A stretch of DNA of 64,000 bases from Chthonobacter rhizosphaerae. GTDB taxonomy: Bacteria > Pseudomonadota > Alphaproteobacteria > Rhizobiales > Pleomorphomonadaceae. This document shows positions 55,181 through 64,000 of this stretch, one piece after another. The position numbers and the translations under genes were made by a program. The DNA lies in assembly GCF_013839525.1 (NCBI RefSeq), contig NZ_JACDIS010000010.1:1-64000 (forward strand). The letters are read 5' to 3'. Numbering within the stretch: position 1 is the first letter of the stretch; the number at the start of each line of letters is the position of its first letter. The notes beneath the pieces are model-generated. The model did no database searches, was not told the DNA's origin, and saw only the letters and a program-made list of their open reading frames with translations.

Positions 55181-57061
55181 TCAGGCGTTCGGCAGGTTGA
55201 GGCGGATGTGCAGCTCGCGGAGCTGCTTGGTGCTCGCCTCGGAGGGCGCGCCCATCAGGAGGTCCTCGGCCCGCTGGTTCATCGGGAAGAGGGTGATCTC
55301 GCGCAGGTTCTGGGCGCCGCAGATCAGCATGATGATGCGGTCGACGCCCGCCGCCATGCCGCCGTGCGGCGGGGCGCCATATTGGAACGCCCGGTACATG
55401 CCGCCGAACCGCTCCTCCACGTCGGCCTTCGTAAGGCCGACGAGTTCGAACGCCTTCACCATCAGGTCCGGCGACTGGTTGCGGATCGAGCCCGAGGCGA
55501 TCTCGTAGCCGTTGCAGACCATGTCGTACTGGAAGGCCTTGATGGTCAGCGGGTCCTGCGAGTTCAGCGCCTCCAGGCCGCCCTGGGGCATGGAGAAGGG
55601 GTTGTGGGCGAAGTCCACCCGCTTCTCGTCCTCGTTCCACTCGTAGAAGGGGAAGTCCACGATCCAGCAGAGGGCGAAGCGTTCGGTGTCGACGAGATTG
55701 AGCTCGGTGCCGACCCGGGTGCGGGCCTCGCCGGCGAACTTGTAGAACTTGGCCGGATCGCCCGCCACGAAGAAGCAGGCGTCGCCCTCGCCGAGACCGA
55801 GCTGGACGCGGATCGCCTCCGTGCGCTCCGGGCCGATGTTCTTGGCGAGCGGCCCGGCGCCAACGACGAGGTCAGAATGAAGACCTTGCCGTTTCGCTTC
55901 TTCGACCATTCCAGCTTCGTCCATCGGGCCCTGAGAAATGTCCCGGACTACGAGCTTTCCCTCCGGCACTTCTTCTTGGCGCCAGAAGATGTAGCCGAGG
56001 CCCGGCTGGCCGGCCGATTGCGCCCAGGCGTTCATGCGATCGCAGAAGGCGCGGGAACCGCCGGTCTTCGCCGGGATCGCCCAGACCTCGGTCTTCGGGT
56101 CCGCCTCGATCATGCGGGCGAAGACCTTGAAGCCGGAGCCGGCGAAATGCTCGGTCACCGCCTGGATCTCGATCGGGTTGCGCAGGTCCGGCTTGTCGGA
56201 GCCGTACTTGCGGATGGCGGTGTCGTACGGGATGCGCGGGAAGTCCTGCGTCACCGGCTTGCCGGCGGCGAACTCCTCGAAGATACCGCGGATCACCGGC
56301 TCCATGGTGGACCAGACGTCCTCCTGGGTGACGAAGCTCATCTCCAGGTCGAGCTGGTAGAACTCGCCCGGCAGGCGGTCGGCGCGCGGGTCCTCGTCGC
56401 GGAAGCAGGGCGCGATCTGGAAGTAGCGGTCGAAGCCGGCGACCATGAGCAGCTGCTTGTACTGCTGCGGCGCCTGGGGCAGCGCGAAGAACTTGCCCGG
56501 ATGGATGCGCGACGGCACCAGGAAGTCGCGCGCGCCCTCCGGCGAGGAGGCGGTCAGGATCGGCGTGGAGTATTCCGCGAAGCCGGCGTCGGTCATGCGC
56601 CGGCGCATGGCGGCGATGACCTTCGTGCGGGTGACGATGTTCCGGTGCAGCGTGTCGCGGCGAAGGTCCAGGAAACGGTACTTGAGGCGCACGTCCTCCG
56701 GATAGTCCGGCTCGCCGAACACCGGCAGCGGCAGCTCCTTGGCGGCCGACAGGACCTCCAGGTCGCGCACGTAGACCTCGACCTCGCCGGTGGCGAGGTT
56801 GGCGTTGACGGTCTCGGCCGACCGCGCCTTCACGTCGGCGTCGATGCGGACGACCCATTCGGAGCGGACGGTCTCGGCCAGCTTGAAGGCGGCGCTGTCC
56901 GGGTCCACCACGCACTGGGTCATGCCGTAGTGGTCGCGCAGGTCGATGAAGAGCAGGCCGCCGTGGTCGCGCACCCGGTGAACCCAGCCGGACAGCCGCA
57001 CCGTCTCGCCGACGTTGGCGGCGCGCAATTCTCCGCAGGTGTGGGTGCGATAGCGGTGCAT
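55181..57061 (-). CDS. aspS: Aspartate--tRNA(Asp/Asn) ligase, with a foreign-looking insert
   Basis: Charges tRNA(Asp), and often tRNA(Asn) where AsnRS is absent. 626 aa against about 590-600 normally. An OB-fold anticodon-binding domain (1-105) leads into the class II core (motif 2 [19 protein letters not shown], motif 3 [14 protein letters not shown]) with the bacterial GAD insertion between. The excess is at residues 362-400 (plus-strand 55862-55978), within the GAD part before [10 protein letters not shown], which usually follows the FW..E strand directly. About half the codons there end in A or T, against very few in the rest of the gene. The frame is intact. Start ATG 57061 is the family start. 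Confidence 0.95.
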   Translation of the reverse strand: MHRYRTHTCGELRAANVGETVRLSGWVHRVRDHGGLLFIDLRDHYGMTQCVVDPDSAAFKLAETVRSEWVVRIDADVKARSAETVNANLATGEVEVYVRDLEVLSAAKELPLPVFGEPDYPEDVRLKYRFLDLRRDTLHRNIVTRTKVIAAMRRRMTDAGFAEYSTPILTASSPEGARDFLVPSRIHPGKFFALPQAPQQYKQLLMVAGFDRYFQIAPCFRDEDPRADRLPGEFYQLDLEMSFVTQEDVWSTMEPVIRGIFEEFAAGKPVTQDFPRIPYDTAIRKYGSDKPDLRNPIEIQAVTEHFAGSGFKVFARMIEADPKTEVWAIPAKTGGSRAFCDRMNAWAQSAGQPGLGYIFWRQEEVPEGKLVVRDISQGPMDEAGMVEEAKRQGLHSDLVVGAGPLAKNIGPERTEAIRVQLGLGEGDACFFVAGDPAKFYKFAGEARTRVGTELNLVDTERFALCWIVDFPFYEWNEDEKRVDFAHNPFSMPQGGLEALNSQDPLTIKAFQYDMVCNGYEIASGSIRNQSPDLMVKAFELVGLTKADVEERFGGMYRAFQYGAPPHGGMAAGVDRIIMLICGAQNLREITLFPMNQRAEDLLMGAPSEASTKQLRELHIRLNLPNA

Positions 57062-57325
57062 GGCGGTCTATCCGTAGCTTTCGGTTCAGGCGGTCGGAGG
57101 GGCCGTGACGGCCGGGCTCCCCGGCGGGTCGCGAGGGAGCGCGGACGGCCGGCGCGCGCGGGGCGGAAGAGCGCACGGGCACTGGGGTTTGTCAAGAATG
57201 TCGGCGGCGGCGCGGCTTCAAGGTCACGCACGCGACCCGCCGCATACGGGCTTTGCCTCATTCCCGCCGAAAGCGTTTCAAATCCGCGACAGGCGATTAC
57301 GTTTCGGTTATAGACGAATCCAGCC

Positions 57326-58522
57326 ATGACGATGATCACCACGACCGCCGCCCTCGCCGCCGCCTGCGCTCACCTCTCCCAGTTCGATGCCATCACGGTC
57401 GATACGGAGTTCCTGCGCGAAACGACCTTCTGGCCGAAGCTCTGCCTGATACAGATGGCGAGCACGGAGCAGGCGTTCGTCGTGGACGCGCTGGCGCCGG
57501 ACATCGACCTTACCCCCTTCTTCGACCTGATGCGCAACCAGGCCGTCGTGAAGGTGTTCCACGCCGCCCGGCAGGACATCGAGATCGTCTGGCACCTGGG
57601 CGGGTTTGTGCCGCACCCGGTGTTCGACACGCAGGTGGCCGCCATGGTGTGCGGCTTCGGCGACTCGATCTCCTACGACCAGCTGGTCGCCCGCATCACG
57701 GGCGCGCACATCGACAAGACGCACCGGTTCACCGACTGGTCGCGCCGCCCGCTCTCCAAGCACCAGATCGACTACGCGATCGCGGACGTCACGCACCTGC
57801 GCGACGTCTACCGCTTCCTCAAGGCCAACCTGGAGGAGCAGGACCGTGCCGATTGGGTGCTGGAGGAGATGGAGGTGCTCACCTCCGAGACCACCTACAG
57901 GTCCGAGCCCGACGACGCCTGGCAGCGCCTGAAGATGCGGGTGAAGAAGCCGCGCGAGCTCGTCGTCCTGAAGGAGGTCGCCGCCTGGCGCGAGCGCGAA
58001 GCCCAGGCCCGCGACGTGCCGCGCTCGCGGGTGATCAAGGACGAGACCATCTTCGAGATCGCCACCCACGCGCCGACCGAGCCGGCGAAGCTGGCCGAAC
58101 TCCGCACCATCCCGAAGGGCTTCGAACGCTCGCGGGCCGGCGAGGAGATCGTGGCCGCCGTCCGCCGCGCCCTGGAGGTGCCGAAGGAACAGTGGCCGAA
58201 GGTGCCGAAGGGCCGCCAGTCGCCGGAAGGCACCGGCGCGGCGGTGGATCTCATGAAGGTTCTCCTGAAGCTCGTGTCCGAGAACGAGGGCGTCGCCTCG
58301 AAGATCATCGCCACGGTTGACGACTTGGAGGAGATTGCCGCCAGCGACACCGCCGATGTCGGCGCGCTCAAAGGCTGGCGGCGGGACCTCTTCGGCGACC
58401 TGGCCCTCAAGGTGAAGCGCGGCGAGATCGCCCTCACCTTCGACGGCAAGAAGGTCGTCGCCGTCCCGGGGCCCGGGATTCCCGAGAAGCGCCGGTCCGA
58501 CGCCAAGGACGCGGCCGAGTAG
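57326..58522 (+). CDS. rnd: Ribonuclease D
   Basis: 3'-5' exoribonuclease that trims tRNA and other stable RNA ends. DEDDy acidic residues: DTEF near residue 26, HAARQDIEIV, and YAIADVTHL with its Tyr. Two HRDC-type helical regions follow (about 210-290 and 300-375). 398 aa. It is divergent from aspS, an order conserved in alphaproteobacteria. Confidence 0.95.
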   Translation: MTMITTTAALAAACAHLSQFDAITVDTEFLRETTFWPKLCLIQMASTEQAFVVDALAPDIDLTPFFDLMRNQAVVKVFHAARQDIEIVWHLGGFVPHPVFDTQVAAMVCGFGDSISYDQLVARITGAHIDKTHRFTDWSRRPLSKHQIDYAIADVTHLRDVYRFLKANLEEQDRADWVLEEMEVLTSETTYRSEPDDAWQRLKMRVKKPRELVVLKEVAAWREREAQARDVPRSRVIKDETIFEIATHAPTEPAKLAELRTIPKGFERSRAGEEIVAAVRRALEVPKEQWPKVPKGRQSPEGTGAAVDLMKVLLKLVSENEGVASKIIATVDDLEEIAASDTADVGALKGWRRDLFGDLALKVKRGEIALTFDGKKVVAVPGPGIPEKRRSDAKDAAE

Positions 58523-58695
58523 GCTGTCGTCCCGGACGCCGCCGGCGAACGGTGCTTCGGTCCGGCCCTTAGAAGCCGGTCTCGGGTTTGTCGACTAGCG
58601 CACGCCGCCGCGGGATTGACGGTCGTGCGATGTTGACCCGCCCGGCATTAAAGGGCGCACAGCTTTCGGAACGAGCGCCCCCCCGACACCATGCT

Positions 58696-59643
58696 TCAGC
58701 TCGCCTTCCGCAGAGAGTACATGGCGATCTTTGCCCGCAGCATTTCGAGCTCCGGCAGCGCGTCTTTCATGACCGCTTCCAGGGCACGCTCCGAAACGAG
58801 CTGCCTGAATTGGTCAATGTGTTCAAGCGTGTTTTTGCAGTACTGGGCATATCCCAGTATATCCTCGTTTGCCAAATACCGACTCGAACTCAGGACTGTC
58901 GCCAAGAACGCGATCGCCTGAGGATCGGTTAGCGAACCGATGCTACCATCCTTCAGAATGCCAGCCAGTGTGACGTTCTGTTTGACGCGCGGTGAAGTAA
59001 AAAATCTGCGCGATAGATATTCTTGCTGTTCACGGTCGCTTGTTTTTGCCTGGTTTGAGCCACCTGAGCCAGTGCTTCCCCTCAAGGGGCGCGTATGTGT
59101 CACCGTGAGAGCATCAACAATTGCGACGCGCGGGAACTGCGTCACCGATGGCCATACCACGTCGAAGCCCCACCCGCTGTTGGAGTGCTCGAAGTCGGAC
59201 CAGACCCGTTGCAACAAGCCGCGGGAGAACAAGGGCATCATTATCTCTACAAAATTCGTGAAGCGAATGAAGAACGCCGGATGGTTCATCGTCACGGGAT
59301 GTGTATAATAAGACTGATCCGAGAGGCTCGGCTGCGACAATTCCAGCTTGAAGGCCCGATGGATCTCGAACAGTTCGTTGATCGTCGCTGCGTTTGTCGC
59401 CAAATCGTCATCCGGTAGCCAGATGCTATCGTAGCGCATGACCGTGTCGTAGTGCTCGGTGATCGTGCTGTGCAGACCGCGCCACTTGCCCCCGGGTGCG
59501 TCGTGTACCGTCACCCCCCGACCGGGAGCGACCTCCAGGGCCGGATCATAACGAGAGACGATCACGTCGAAGTTGCGCTCTCCGGTCAACCACGCCGGAT
59601 GCAACGACCCGGCGCCGGCGCGCACGATAACGAGGTTCCTCAT
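58696..59643 (-). CDS. DUF707 family protein, lower GC
   Basis: Putative glycosyltransferase-like protein, 315 aa. Family marks: RNLVIVRAGAGSLHPAWL at the start, WLPDDDL, FKLELSQPSL, then TNFVEIMMPLF and GWGFDVVW. Codons with A/T at the third position are frequent, and the whole stretch (about 58560-59925) is visibly poorer in GC than its neighbours, which suggests acquisition. It interrupts the usual rnd-ppx adjacency. The start at 59643 has AGGAG about eleven bases upstream; the C-terminal 90 residues carry no family motif I know. Confidence 0.82.
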   Translation of the reverse strand: MRNLVIVRAGAGSLHPAWLTGERNFDVIVSRYDPALEVAPGRGVTVHDAPGGKWRGLHSTITEHYDTVMRYDSIWLPDDDLATNAATINELFEIHRAFKLELSQPSLSDQSYYTHPVTMNHPAFFIRFTNFVEIMMPLFSRGLLQRVWSDFEHSNSGWGFDVVWPSVTQFPRVAIVDALTVTHTRPLRGSTGSGGSNQAKTSDREQQEYLSRRFFTSPRVKQNVTLAGILKDGSIGSLTDPQAIAFLATVLSSSRYLANEDILGYAQYCKNTLEHIDQFRQLVSERALEAVMKDALPELEMLRAKIAMYSLRKAS

Positions 59644-59925
59644 TGTGTTCGCTGCTCCTGAAAGTTCACCCGTCAGCAGCCATTTCTGCGGGATGTGAAC
59701 GATAAATGAGCCGCGAACCTTGTCTGGACCCTTCCGCAATCTTTACGTGCTCTGCCTGCTCCTCGTTCGAGTTAGTCAGCTTGCGCCCATTTGGTTTTTG
59801 GTGGCCGCAAGGACGCCACGCGCCACACGGTCTGTGGAGCGTTACCCTTTGAGTGCTGGAGCTGGTGCCCAGAGCGGATACCGCGCGTTCAGAGCAAGAA
59901 CGAACCGCAATCTGTGCATCCCCCG

Positions 59926-61500
59926 TCAGCCCAGGATCCGAATCGCCCCCTCCTTGCCGCCGCCGATCTTGGCTGCGGCGGTGAGGCGCTTCAGGAGGCG
60001 TTCGCCGACGATGTCGGCGAGATCGGACGGCACTTCCAGGACGAGCTGGTCGCCGTCCATCGTCAGGCGCGTGCGCGGGATCACGCCGGGCATGGAGGCA
60101 GAGACCAGATAGGCCACCCGCAGCACCGCGCCGAGCGTGCGGGCGCGCTCCTTCAGCCGTGTGGAGCACAGCTCCCGGATGCGCGGGCTCACGGCCTCGT
60201 CCACCAGACCCACGTGCCGGTAGAAGATGGCGAGCGCCAGGTAGGCGCGGCCGGGATGGTCGATGCCGATGAAGGACGCGTTGGCCAGGATGGAGAGGCT
60301 CTGCTCGCCGCGATAGTCCGGGTGGGCGCGCCAGCCGATGTCGGAGACGAGGCAGCCGGCGACGCGCAGCCGCGCCTCTTCGGCGGTCTCCTCGATGCCG
60401 AGGGTGCGGAACGCGTTCTCCACCCAGGGCACCAGTTCCTCCACGTGCTGGGGCGAGCGCGAGCGCAGATAGGCGAGTTCGGCGCAGGCCTCGATCAGCG
60501 GATCCTGCTGGCGCTCCTCCGGCGACAGCGTCTCGTAGAGATGCCCCTCGCGCACGCCGAGGGCCGAGATGATGACCTGGGAGGGCCTAATCGCCCGGAT
60601 CACGTTCTCCAGCACCAGCGCGCCGAACGGCAGGAGGCCGCGCCGGGCCTTGGAGACCACGTCGATCTGGTCGACCGCCTCCGGATCCCGCCGGGCCAGG
60701 ATGCGGGCGAACTCCAGCGCCTCGTCGGCGCGGATCGCGTAGTTGTGCATGACGTGGAGCGGATAGCCCGTCTCGAACATGTGCAGGCGGGCGAAGGATC
60801 GCCACGTGCCGCCCACGGCGAAGAAGGGCCGGCCGTCGCAGGCCGCGTGCTCCGCCGCGCCCGCGAGCGCCTCCGCGACGATCTTCTCGGCCTTGCGGAT
60901 GTTGCCCTCGGCCGCCTCCTCCAGGCGGATGCCGCCGAGCGGGAAGGTCCGCCCCTGGCCGATCTCCCCGTTGACCACGCTGACGAGCTCCAGGCTGCCG
61001 CCGCCGAGGTCGCCGACGACGCCGGTCGCCCGGTGGAAGCCGGACACGATGCCGAGGGCGGAGAGGCGAGCCTCGTCGGCGCCGGAGAGGAGCGTCACCG
61101 GCGCGCCGCAGATCTCCTGCACGGCCTTCAGGAACTCCGGCCCGTTGGCGGCGTCCCGGGATGCCGCGGTGGCCAGGATGAAGAGATCCGACGAGCGGGC
61201 CTGGTCGGACAGGAACTTGAACCGCCGGATGGCGGCGAGCGCCTGCTCCACCGACGGCGCCTGCATCCGGCCCGTGGTCGCGAGACCCTTGCCGAGACCC
61301 GCCAGCACCTTCTCGTTGAAGAGCATGGTGGGCGAGCGGGACAGGCGCTCGTAGATGACGAGCCGGACCGAGTTGGACCCGATGTCGATGATGGAGACGG
61401 GACCGCGGCCGGCGAGCCGGCCGGGCGCCCTCAACCCCTCAAGCGCGCCGTCTGCGACGTACGATCGGTTTTGGAGGATCGGTTTCAAGTGAGTGTCCAC
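59926..61500 (-). CDS. ppx: Exopolyphosphatase (Ppx/GppA family)
   Basis: Removes terminal phosphates from polyphosphate, or hydrolyses pppGpp. Acetate-kinase fold with [16 protein letters not shown] (phosphate 1) and [16 protein letters not shown] (phosphate 2), then GTWRSFARL. 524 aa; the C-terminal ~200 residues form the helical domain. The start is GTG 61500, which overlaps the ppk end by 62 bases; a shorter start near 61398 (GPVSIID) cannot be excluded. It pairs with ppk as a polyphosphate operon. Confidence 0.93.
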   Translation of the reverse strand: MDTHLKPILQNRSYVADGALEGLRAPGRLAGRGPVSIIDIGSNSVRLVIYERLSRSPTMLFNEKVLAGLGKGLATTGRMQAPSVEQALAAIRRFKFLSDQARSSDLFILATAASRDAANGPEFLKAVQEICGAPVTLLSGADEARLSALGIVSGFHRATGVVGDLGGGSLELVSVVNGEIGQGRTFPLGGIRLEEAAEGNIRKAEKIVAEALAGAAEHAACDGRPFFAVGGTWRSFARLHMFETGYPLHVMHNYAIRADEALEFARILARRDPEAVDQIDVVSKARRGLLPFGALVLENVIRAIRPSQVIISALGVREGHLYETLSPEERQQDPLIEACAELAYLRSRSPQHVEELVPWVENAFRTLGIEETAEEARLRVAGCLVSDIGWRAHPDYRGEQSLSILANASFIGIDHPGRAYLALAIFYRHVGLVDEAVSPRIRELCSTRLKERARTLGAVLRVAYLVSASMPGVIPRTRLTMDGDQLVLEVPSDLADIVGERLLKRLTAAAKIGGGKEGAIRILG

Positions 61501-63643
61501 GCCCCGATAGCGACGGATTGGTCATGAAATAGTCGTGGGCGTTGAACGGTTCGTCGCCCTCGTCCGGCGTGATGCGCTCGTGGCTGCCGTCCGCCAGCAG
61601 GCGCCAGCTCTGCTGGTTGTCGCGGAGGTTGGCGACCATGATCTGGTCGACCACCTGGGCGTGGACCGTCGCGGTTTCGAGCGGCACCAGAGTCTCAACA
61701 CGCCGGTCGAGATTCCGTTGCATCATGTCGGCAGAGCCGATGTAGACTTTCGCTTCGGGCGAAGGCAAGCCGTGTCCATTGCCGAAGCAGAATATGCGGC
61801 TGTGCTCCAGGAACCGGCCGACGATCGACTTGACGCGGATGTTGTCGGAAAAGCCCGGAATGCCCGGCCGCAGGCAGCAGATGCCGCGCACCACGATCTC
61901 GATGGAAACGCCCGCCCGGCTCGCCCCGTAGAGCGCGTCGATGATCTGCGGATCCACGAGGCTGTTCATCTTCAGCCAGATCTGCGCCGGCCGCCCGGCC
62001 TTGGCGTGGCTCACCTCGGCGGCGATGCAGTCCAGGATGGTCTTGCGCAGGGTGAGCGGGCTCATGGCCAGCTTGCGCAGCGCCTGGGGCTCCGCGTAGC
62101 CGGTGATGAAGTTGAACACGCGCGCCACGTCCTGGGCGATCACCGGGTCGGCCGTGAAGTAGGACAGGTCCGTGTAGATGCGCGCCGTGATCGGGTGGTA
62201 GTTGCCGGTGCCGAGGTGGCAATAGGTGACGAGGCCGGTCGACTCGCGTCGCACCACCAGGGACATCTTGGCGTGGGTCTTCAGCTCGATGAAACCGAAC
62301 ACCACCTGCACGCCGGCGCGCTCCAGGTCGCGCGCCCAGCGGATGTTCGCCTCCTCGTCGAAGCGGGCCTTCAGTTCGACCAGCGCCGTGACCGACTTGC
62401 CGGCCTCCGCCGCCTCGATCAGCGCCCGGACGATGGGGCTGTCCTTGGAGGTGCGGTAGAGGGTCTGCTTGATGGCGACCACCTCCGGATCCTGGGCCGC
62501 CTGGCGCAGAAACTGCACCACCACGTCGAAGCTCTCGTACGGGTGGTGGATAACGAGGTCCTTCTGGCGGATCGCCGCGAAGCAGTCGCCGCCGTGGTCG
62601 CGGATGCGCTCGGGAAAGCGGGGCGTGTAGGGCACGAACTTCAGGTCCGGCCGCTCCAGCCCGACGAGCTGGCTGAGTTCGTTGAGGGCGAGCGCCCCGT
62701 CCATGAGGAAGAGCTCGTCCGGCGACGAGCCGAGCGCGCTGGCGACGAAATCGCGCAGCGACGCCGGCGTGGAACTCTCGAACTCCAGGCGGATCACCGA
62801 TCCGCGGCGGCGGCGCTTCAGGGCAGTCTCGAACAGGCGGACGAGGTCCTCCGCCTCCTCCTCCACTTCCAAGTCGCTGTCGCGCAGGATGCGGAAGGCG
62901 CCCTGCCCCTTCACCACGTAGCCCGGGAAGAGGCGGCCGATGAAGAGCGCCACCAGGTGCTCCATCATGATGAAGCGCGCGGCTCCGTCGCCCCGGTCCG
63001 GCAGGCGGACGAACCGGTCGATCTTGGCCGCCATGCGGATGAGCGCCGTCATGCGCTCGCCGTCGCGAACCCGCGCCAGGTCGAGCGCCAGGGTGAAGCC
63101 GAGGTTCGGGATGAACGGGAAGGGATGCGCCGGATCGACGGCGAGCGGGGTCAGCACCGGGAACACGGAGGAGAGGAAGTAGTCCTCGATCCAGGCGTGC
63201 TCGTCCTTGGTCAGTTCGTCCGCGTTGAGGATGACGATGCCGGCGTTGGCGATCTCGCCCCGCAGGCGAACCCAGCGGCGCTGCTGCGATTCGGCCAGCT
63301 TGGCGGCGGCGTCGGAGATCCGGGCCAGCTGCTCGTGAGGGGTCAGCCCGTCGTCGGAGAGCTCGCTCACGCCCTCCCGGATCTGGCCCTTCACGCCGGC
63401 GACGCGGACCATGAAGAACTCGTCGAGGTTGTTGGCCGAGATGGACAGGAAGCGCAGTCGCTCCAGGAGCGGGTGGGCGAGGTTGTCCGACTCCTCGAGG
63501 ACGCGCCGATTGAAGCCGAGCCAGGACAGTTCGCGGTTGATGAAGCGCGACGGGCTGCTGGCGAGGCTGTCCACGTCGGCCTGATCCACCTTCACCGGAT
63601 CGGCAATCGTGGCCACCTCCTCATGGACGTCGGTCATATCCAC
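61439..63643 (-). CDS. ppk: Polyphosphate kinase 1
   Basis: Reversibly makes polyphosphate from ATP. N domain with [19 protein letters not shown], a head domain, then two PLD-like catalytic domains; the phosphorylated His is in [29 protein letters not shown] element (63652-63658 rc) is eight bases before GTG 63643 and 14 before ATG 63637, so GTG is preferred (734 aa). Its end overlaps the ppx start. Confidence 0.96.
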   Translation of the reverse strand: MDMTDVHEEVATIADPVKVDQADVDSLASSPSRFINRELSWLGFNRRVLEESDNLAHPLLERLRFLSISANNLDEFFMVRVAGVKGQIREGVSELSDDGLTPHEQLARISDAAAKLAESQQRRWVRLRGEIANAGIVILNADELTKDEHAWIEDYFLSSVFPVLTPLAVDPAHPFPFIPNLGFTLALDLARVRDGERMTALIRMAAKIDRFVRLPDRGDGAARFIMMEHLVALFIGRLFPGYVVKGQGAFRILRDSDLEVEEEAEDLVRLFETALKRRRRGSVIRLEFESSTPASLRDFVASALGSSPDELFLMDGALALNELSQLVGLERPDLKFVPYTPRFPERIRDHGGDCFAAIRQKDLVIHHPYESFDVVVQFLRQAAQDPEVVAIKQTLYRTSKDSPIVRALIEAAEAGKSVTALVELKARFDEEANIRWARDLERAGVQVVFGFIELKTHAKMSLVVRRESTGLVTYCHLGTGNYHPITARIYTDLSYFTADPVIAQDVARVFNFITGYAEPQALRKLAMSPLTLRKTILDCIAAEVSHAKAGRPAQIWLKMNSLVDPQIIDALYGASRAGVSIEIVVRGICCLRPGIPGFSDNIRVKSIVGRFLEHSRIFCFGNGHGLPSPEAKVYIGSADMMQRNLDRRVETLVPLETATVHAQVVDQIMVANLRDNQQSWRLLADGSHERITPDEGDEPFNAHDYFMTNPSLSGRGHSLETDPPKPIVRRRRRA

Positions 63644-63744
63644 GGCGCGGTCTCCTCCCAAGGGCGTTTCCCGGACAGTATCTCCACTTTGTGACGGATC
63701 ATACGGGCGGCGCAGCGCCCCCGAAGCCCGCCGCGGCGAACGGA

Positions 63745-64000
63745 TCAGACGTCCGGGTCGTCCGCGCTGCCGGGGGCGAGCAGTTCCGCCGCCATGGCCT
63801 TGGTGATCCGCCGGCCGCGGGCGAGCGACTCCCGGTCGAGCGCATCGACGAGCGCGTTGGCGGCCGCGAAGGACCGGTCCATGCGCCGAAGCAGGAAGTC
63901 GATCAGGCCGGCGTCGAACTCCATCTGGCGGTCGGCGAACAGCTTCACCAGCACGCGGCGAAGAAGGTCGTCGTCCGGCGGGCCGAGGATGGCCGGCTGG
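63745..64000 (-). CDS. hdaA: DnaA inactivator HdaA, C-terminal part
   Basis: Hda/DnaA-like AAA+ protein that stimulates ATP hydrolysis by DnaA. Only the last ~85 residues are present: [22 protein letters not shown], then an alpha-helical lid with [38 protein letters not shown]. The sensor-II Arg is in the RMDRS segment. The gene continues past the window edge; 97 bases separate it from ppk on the same strand. Confidence 0.85.
   Translation of the reverse strand, partial: QPAILGPPDDDLLRRVLVKLFADRQMEFDAGLIDFLLRRMDRSFAAANALVDALDRESLARGRRITKAMAAELLAPGSADDPDV

Noticed and set aside
55862-55978. Frameshift or split gene in aspS
   Set aside because: The extra length could have indicated an error, but the frame is continuous on both sides and the class II motifs follow intact. 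It is better read as an in-frame insert.
59666-60169. Minus-strand frame overlapping the ppx 3' end and the gap after it
   Set aside because: It is a shadow of ppx running into low-GC intergenic sequence, with no start context.

Overview
The window looks like chromosome from a high-GC alphaproteobacterium of the order Hyphomicrobiales (Rhizobiales). Signs of this are a Porin_2-type porin, a BA14K protein, a short phasin, the orders alr-radA-cvpA-purF and nrdR-ribD-ribE, and the block hdaA-ppk-ppx-rnd-aspS. Codons end mostly in G or C, which produces very long antisense shadow ORFs. I saw no prophage, transposase, CRISPR array, tRNA or rRNA gene.

Layout. 1-3.2 kb: 5' part of a porin gene, a diheme cytochrome c and alr. 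3.5-10.1 kb: radA, cvpA, purF, then an SDR, DUF983, NUDIX and GNAT run. 10.5-15.1 kb, minus strand: RNase P RNA, a lytic transglycosylase, an AmpD-like amidase, ribE, ribD and nrdR. 15.3-20.1 kb: a Kef-type antiporter facing clpA-clpS. 20.6-26 kb: a phasin with a recognisable promoter and a candidate operator, a D,D-carboxypeptidase with a SPOR domain, a DnaJ-domain membrane protein with a VWA protein, and a calcium-repeat protein. 26.2-33.5 kb: RidA, a carboxyltransferase subunit (pccB-like), an amidase, an orphan histidine kinase and an ornithine-type decarboxylase. 33.5-34.6 kb: a repeat-packed intergenic block. 34.6-43.3 kb: a low-complexity exported protein, a cupin protein, and a minus-strand polyamine-type ABC transporter with an aminotransferase and an aldo/keto reductase. 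43.6-49.3 kb: cinA-like pncC, nadE, a TerC/YjbE membrane protein and small proteins (DUF1127-like, Rdx/SelW, DUF6455, BA14K). 49.3-51.6 kb: an EAL phosphodiesterase with a periplasmic cysteine pair, apparently co-transcribed with an exported glutathione-peroxidase-family protein. 51.8-55.1 kb: two tandem secreted proteins that share a C-terminal module and match no family I know. 55.2-64 kb: aspS (with an atypical insert), rnd, a low-GC DUF707 gene, ppx, ppk and the 3' end of hdaA.

The most interesting items are the cysteine-pair EAL plus exported peroxidase pair, the tandem paralogous secreted proteins, the compositionally foreign insert inside AspRS, and a dispersed intergenic palindromic repeat (about a dozen copies, three of them in an exact 60-bp tandem array). 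The other genes are mostly housekeeping. All functions are read from sequence motifs and remembered family features; no database search was run.
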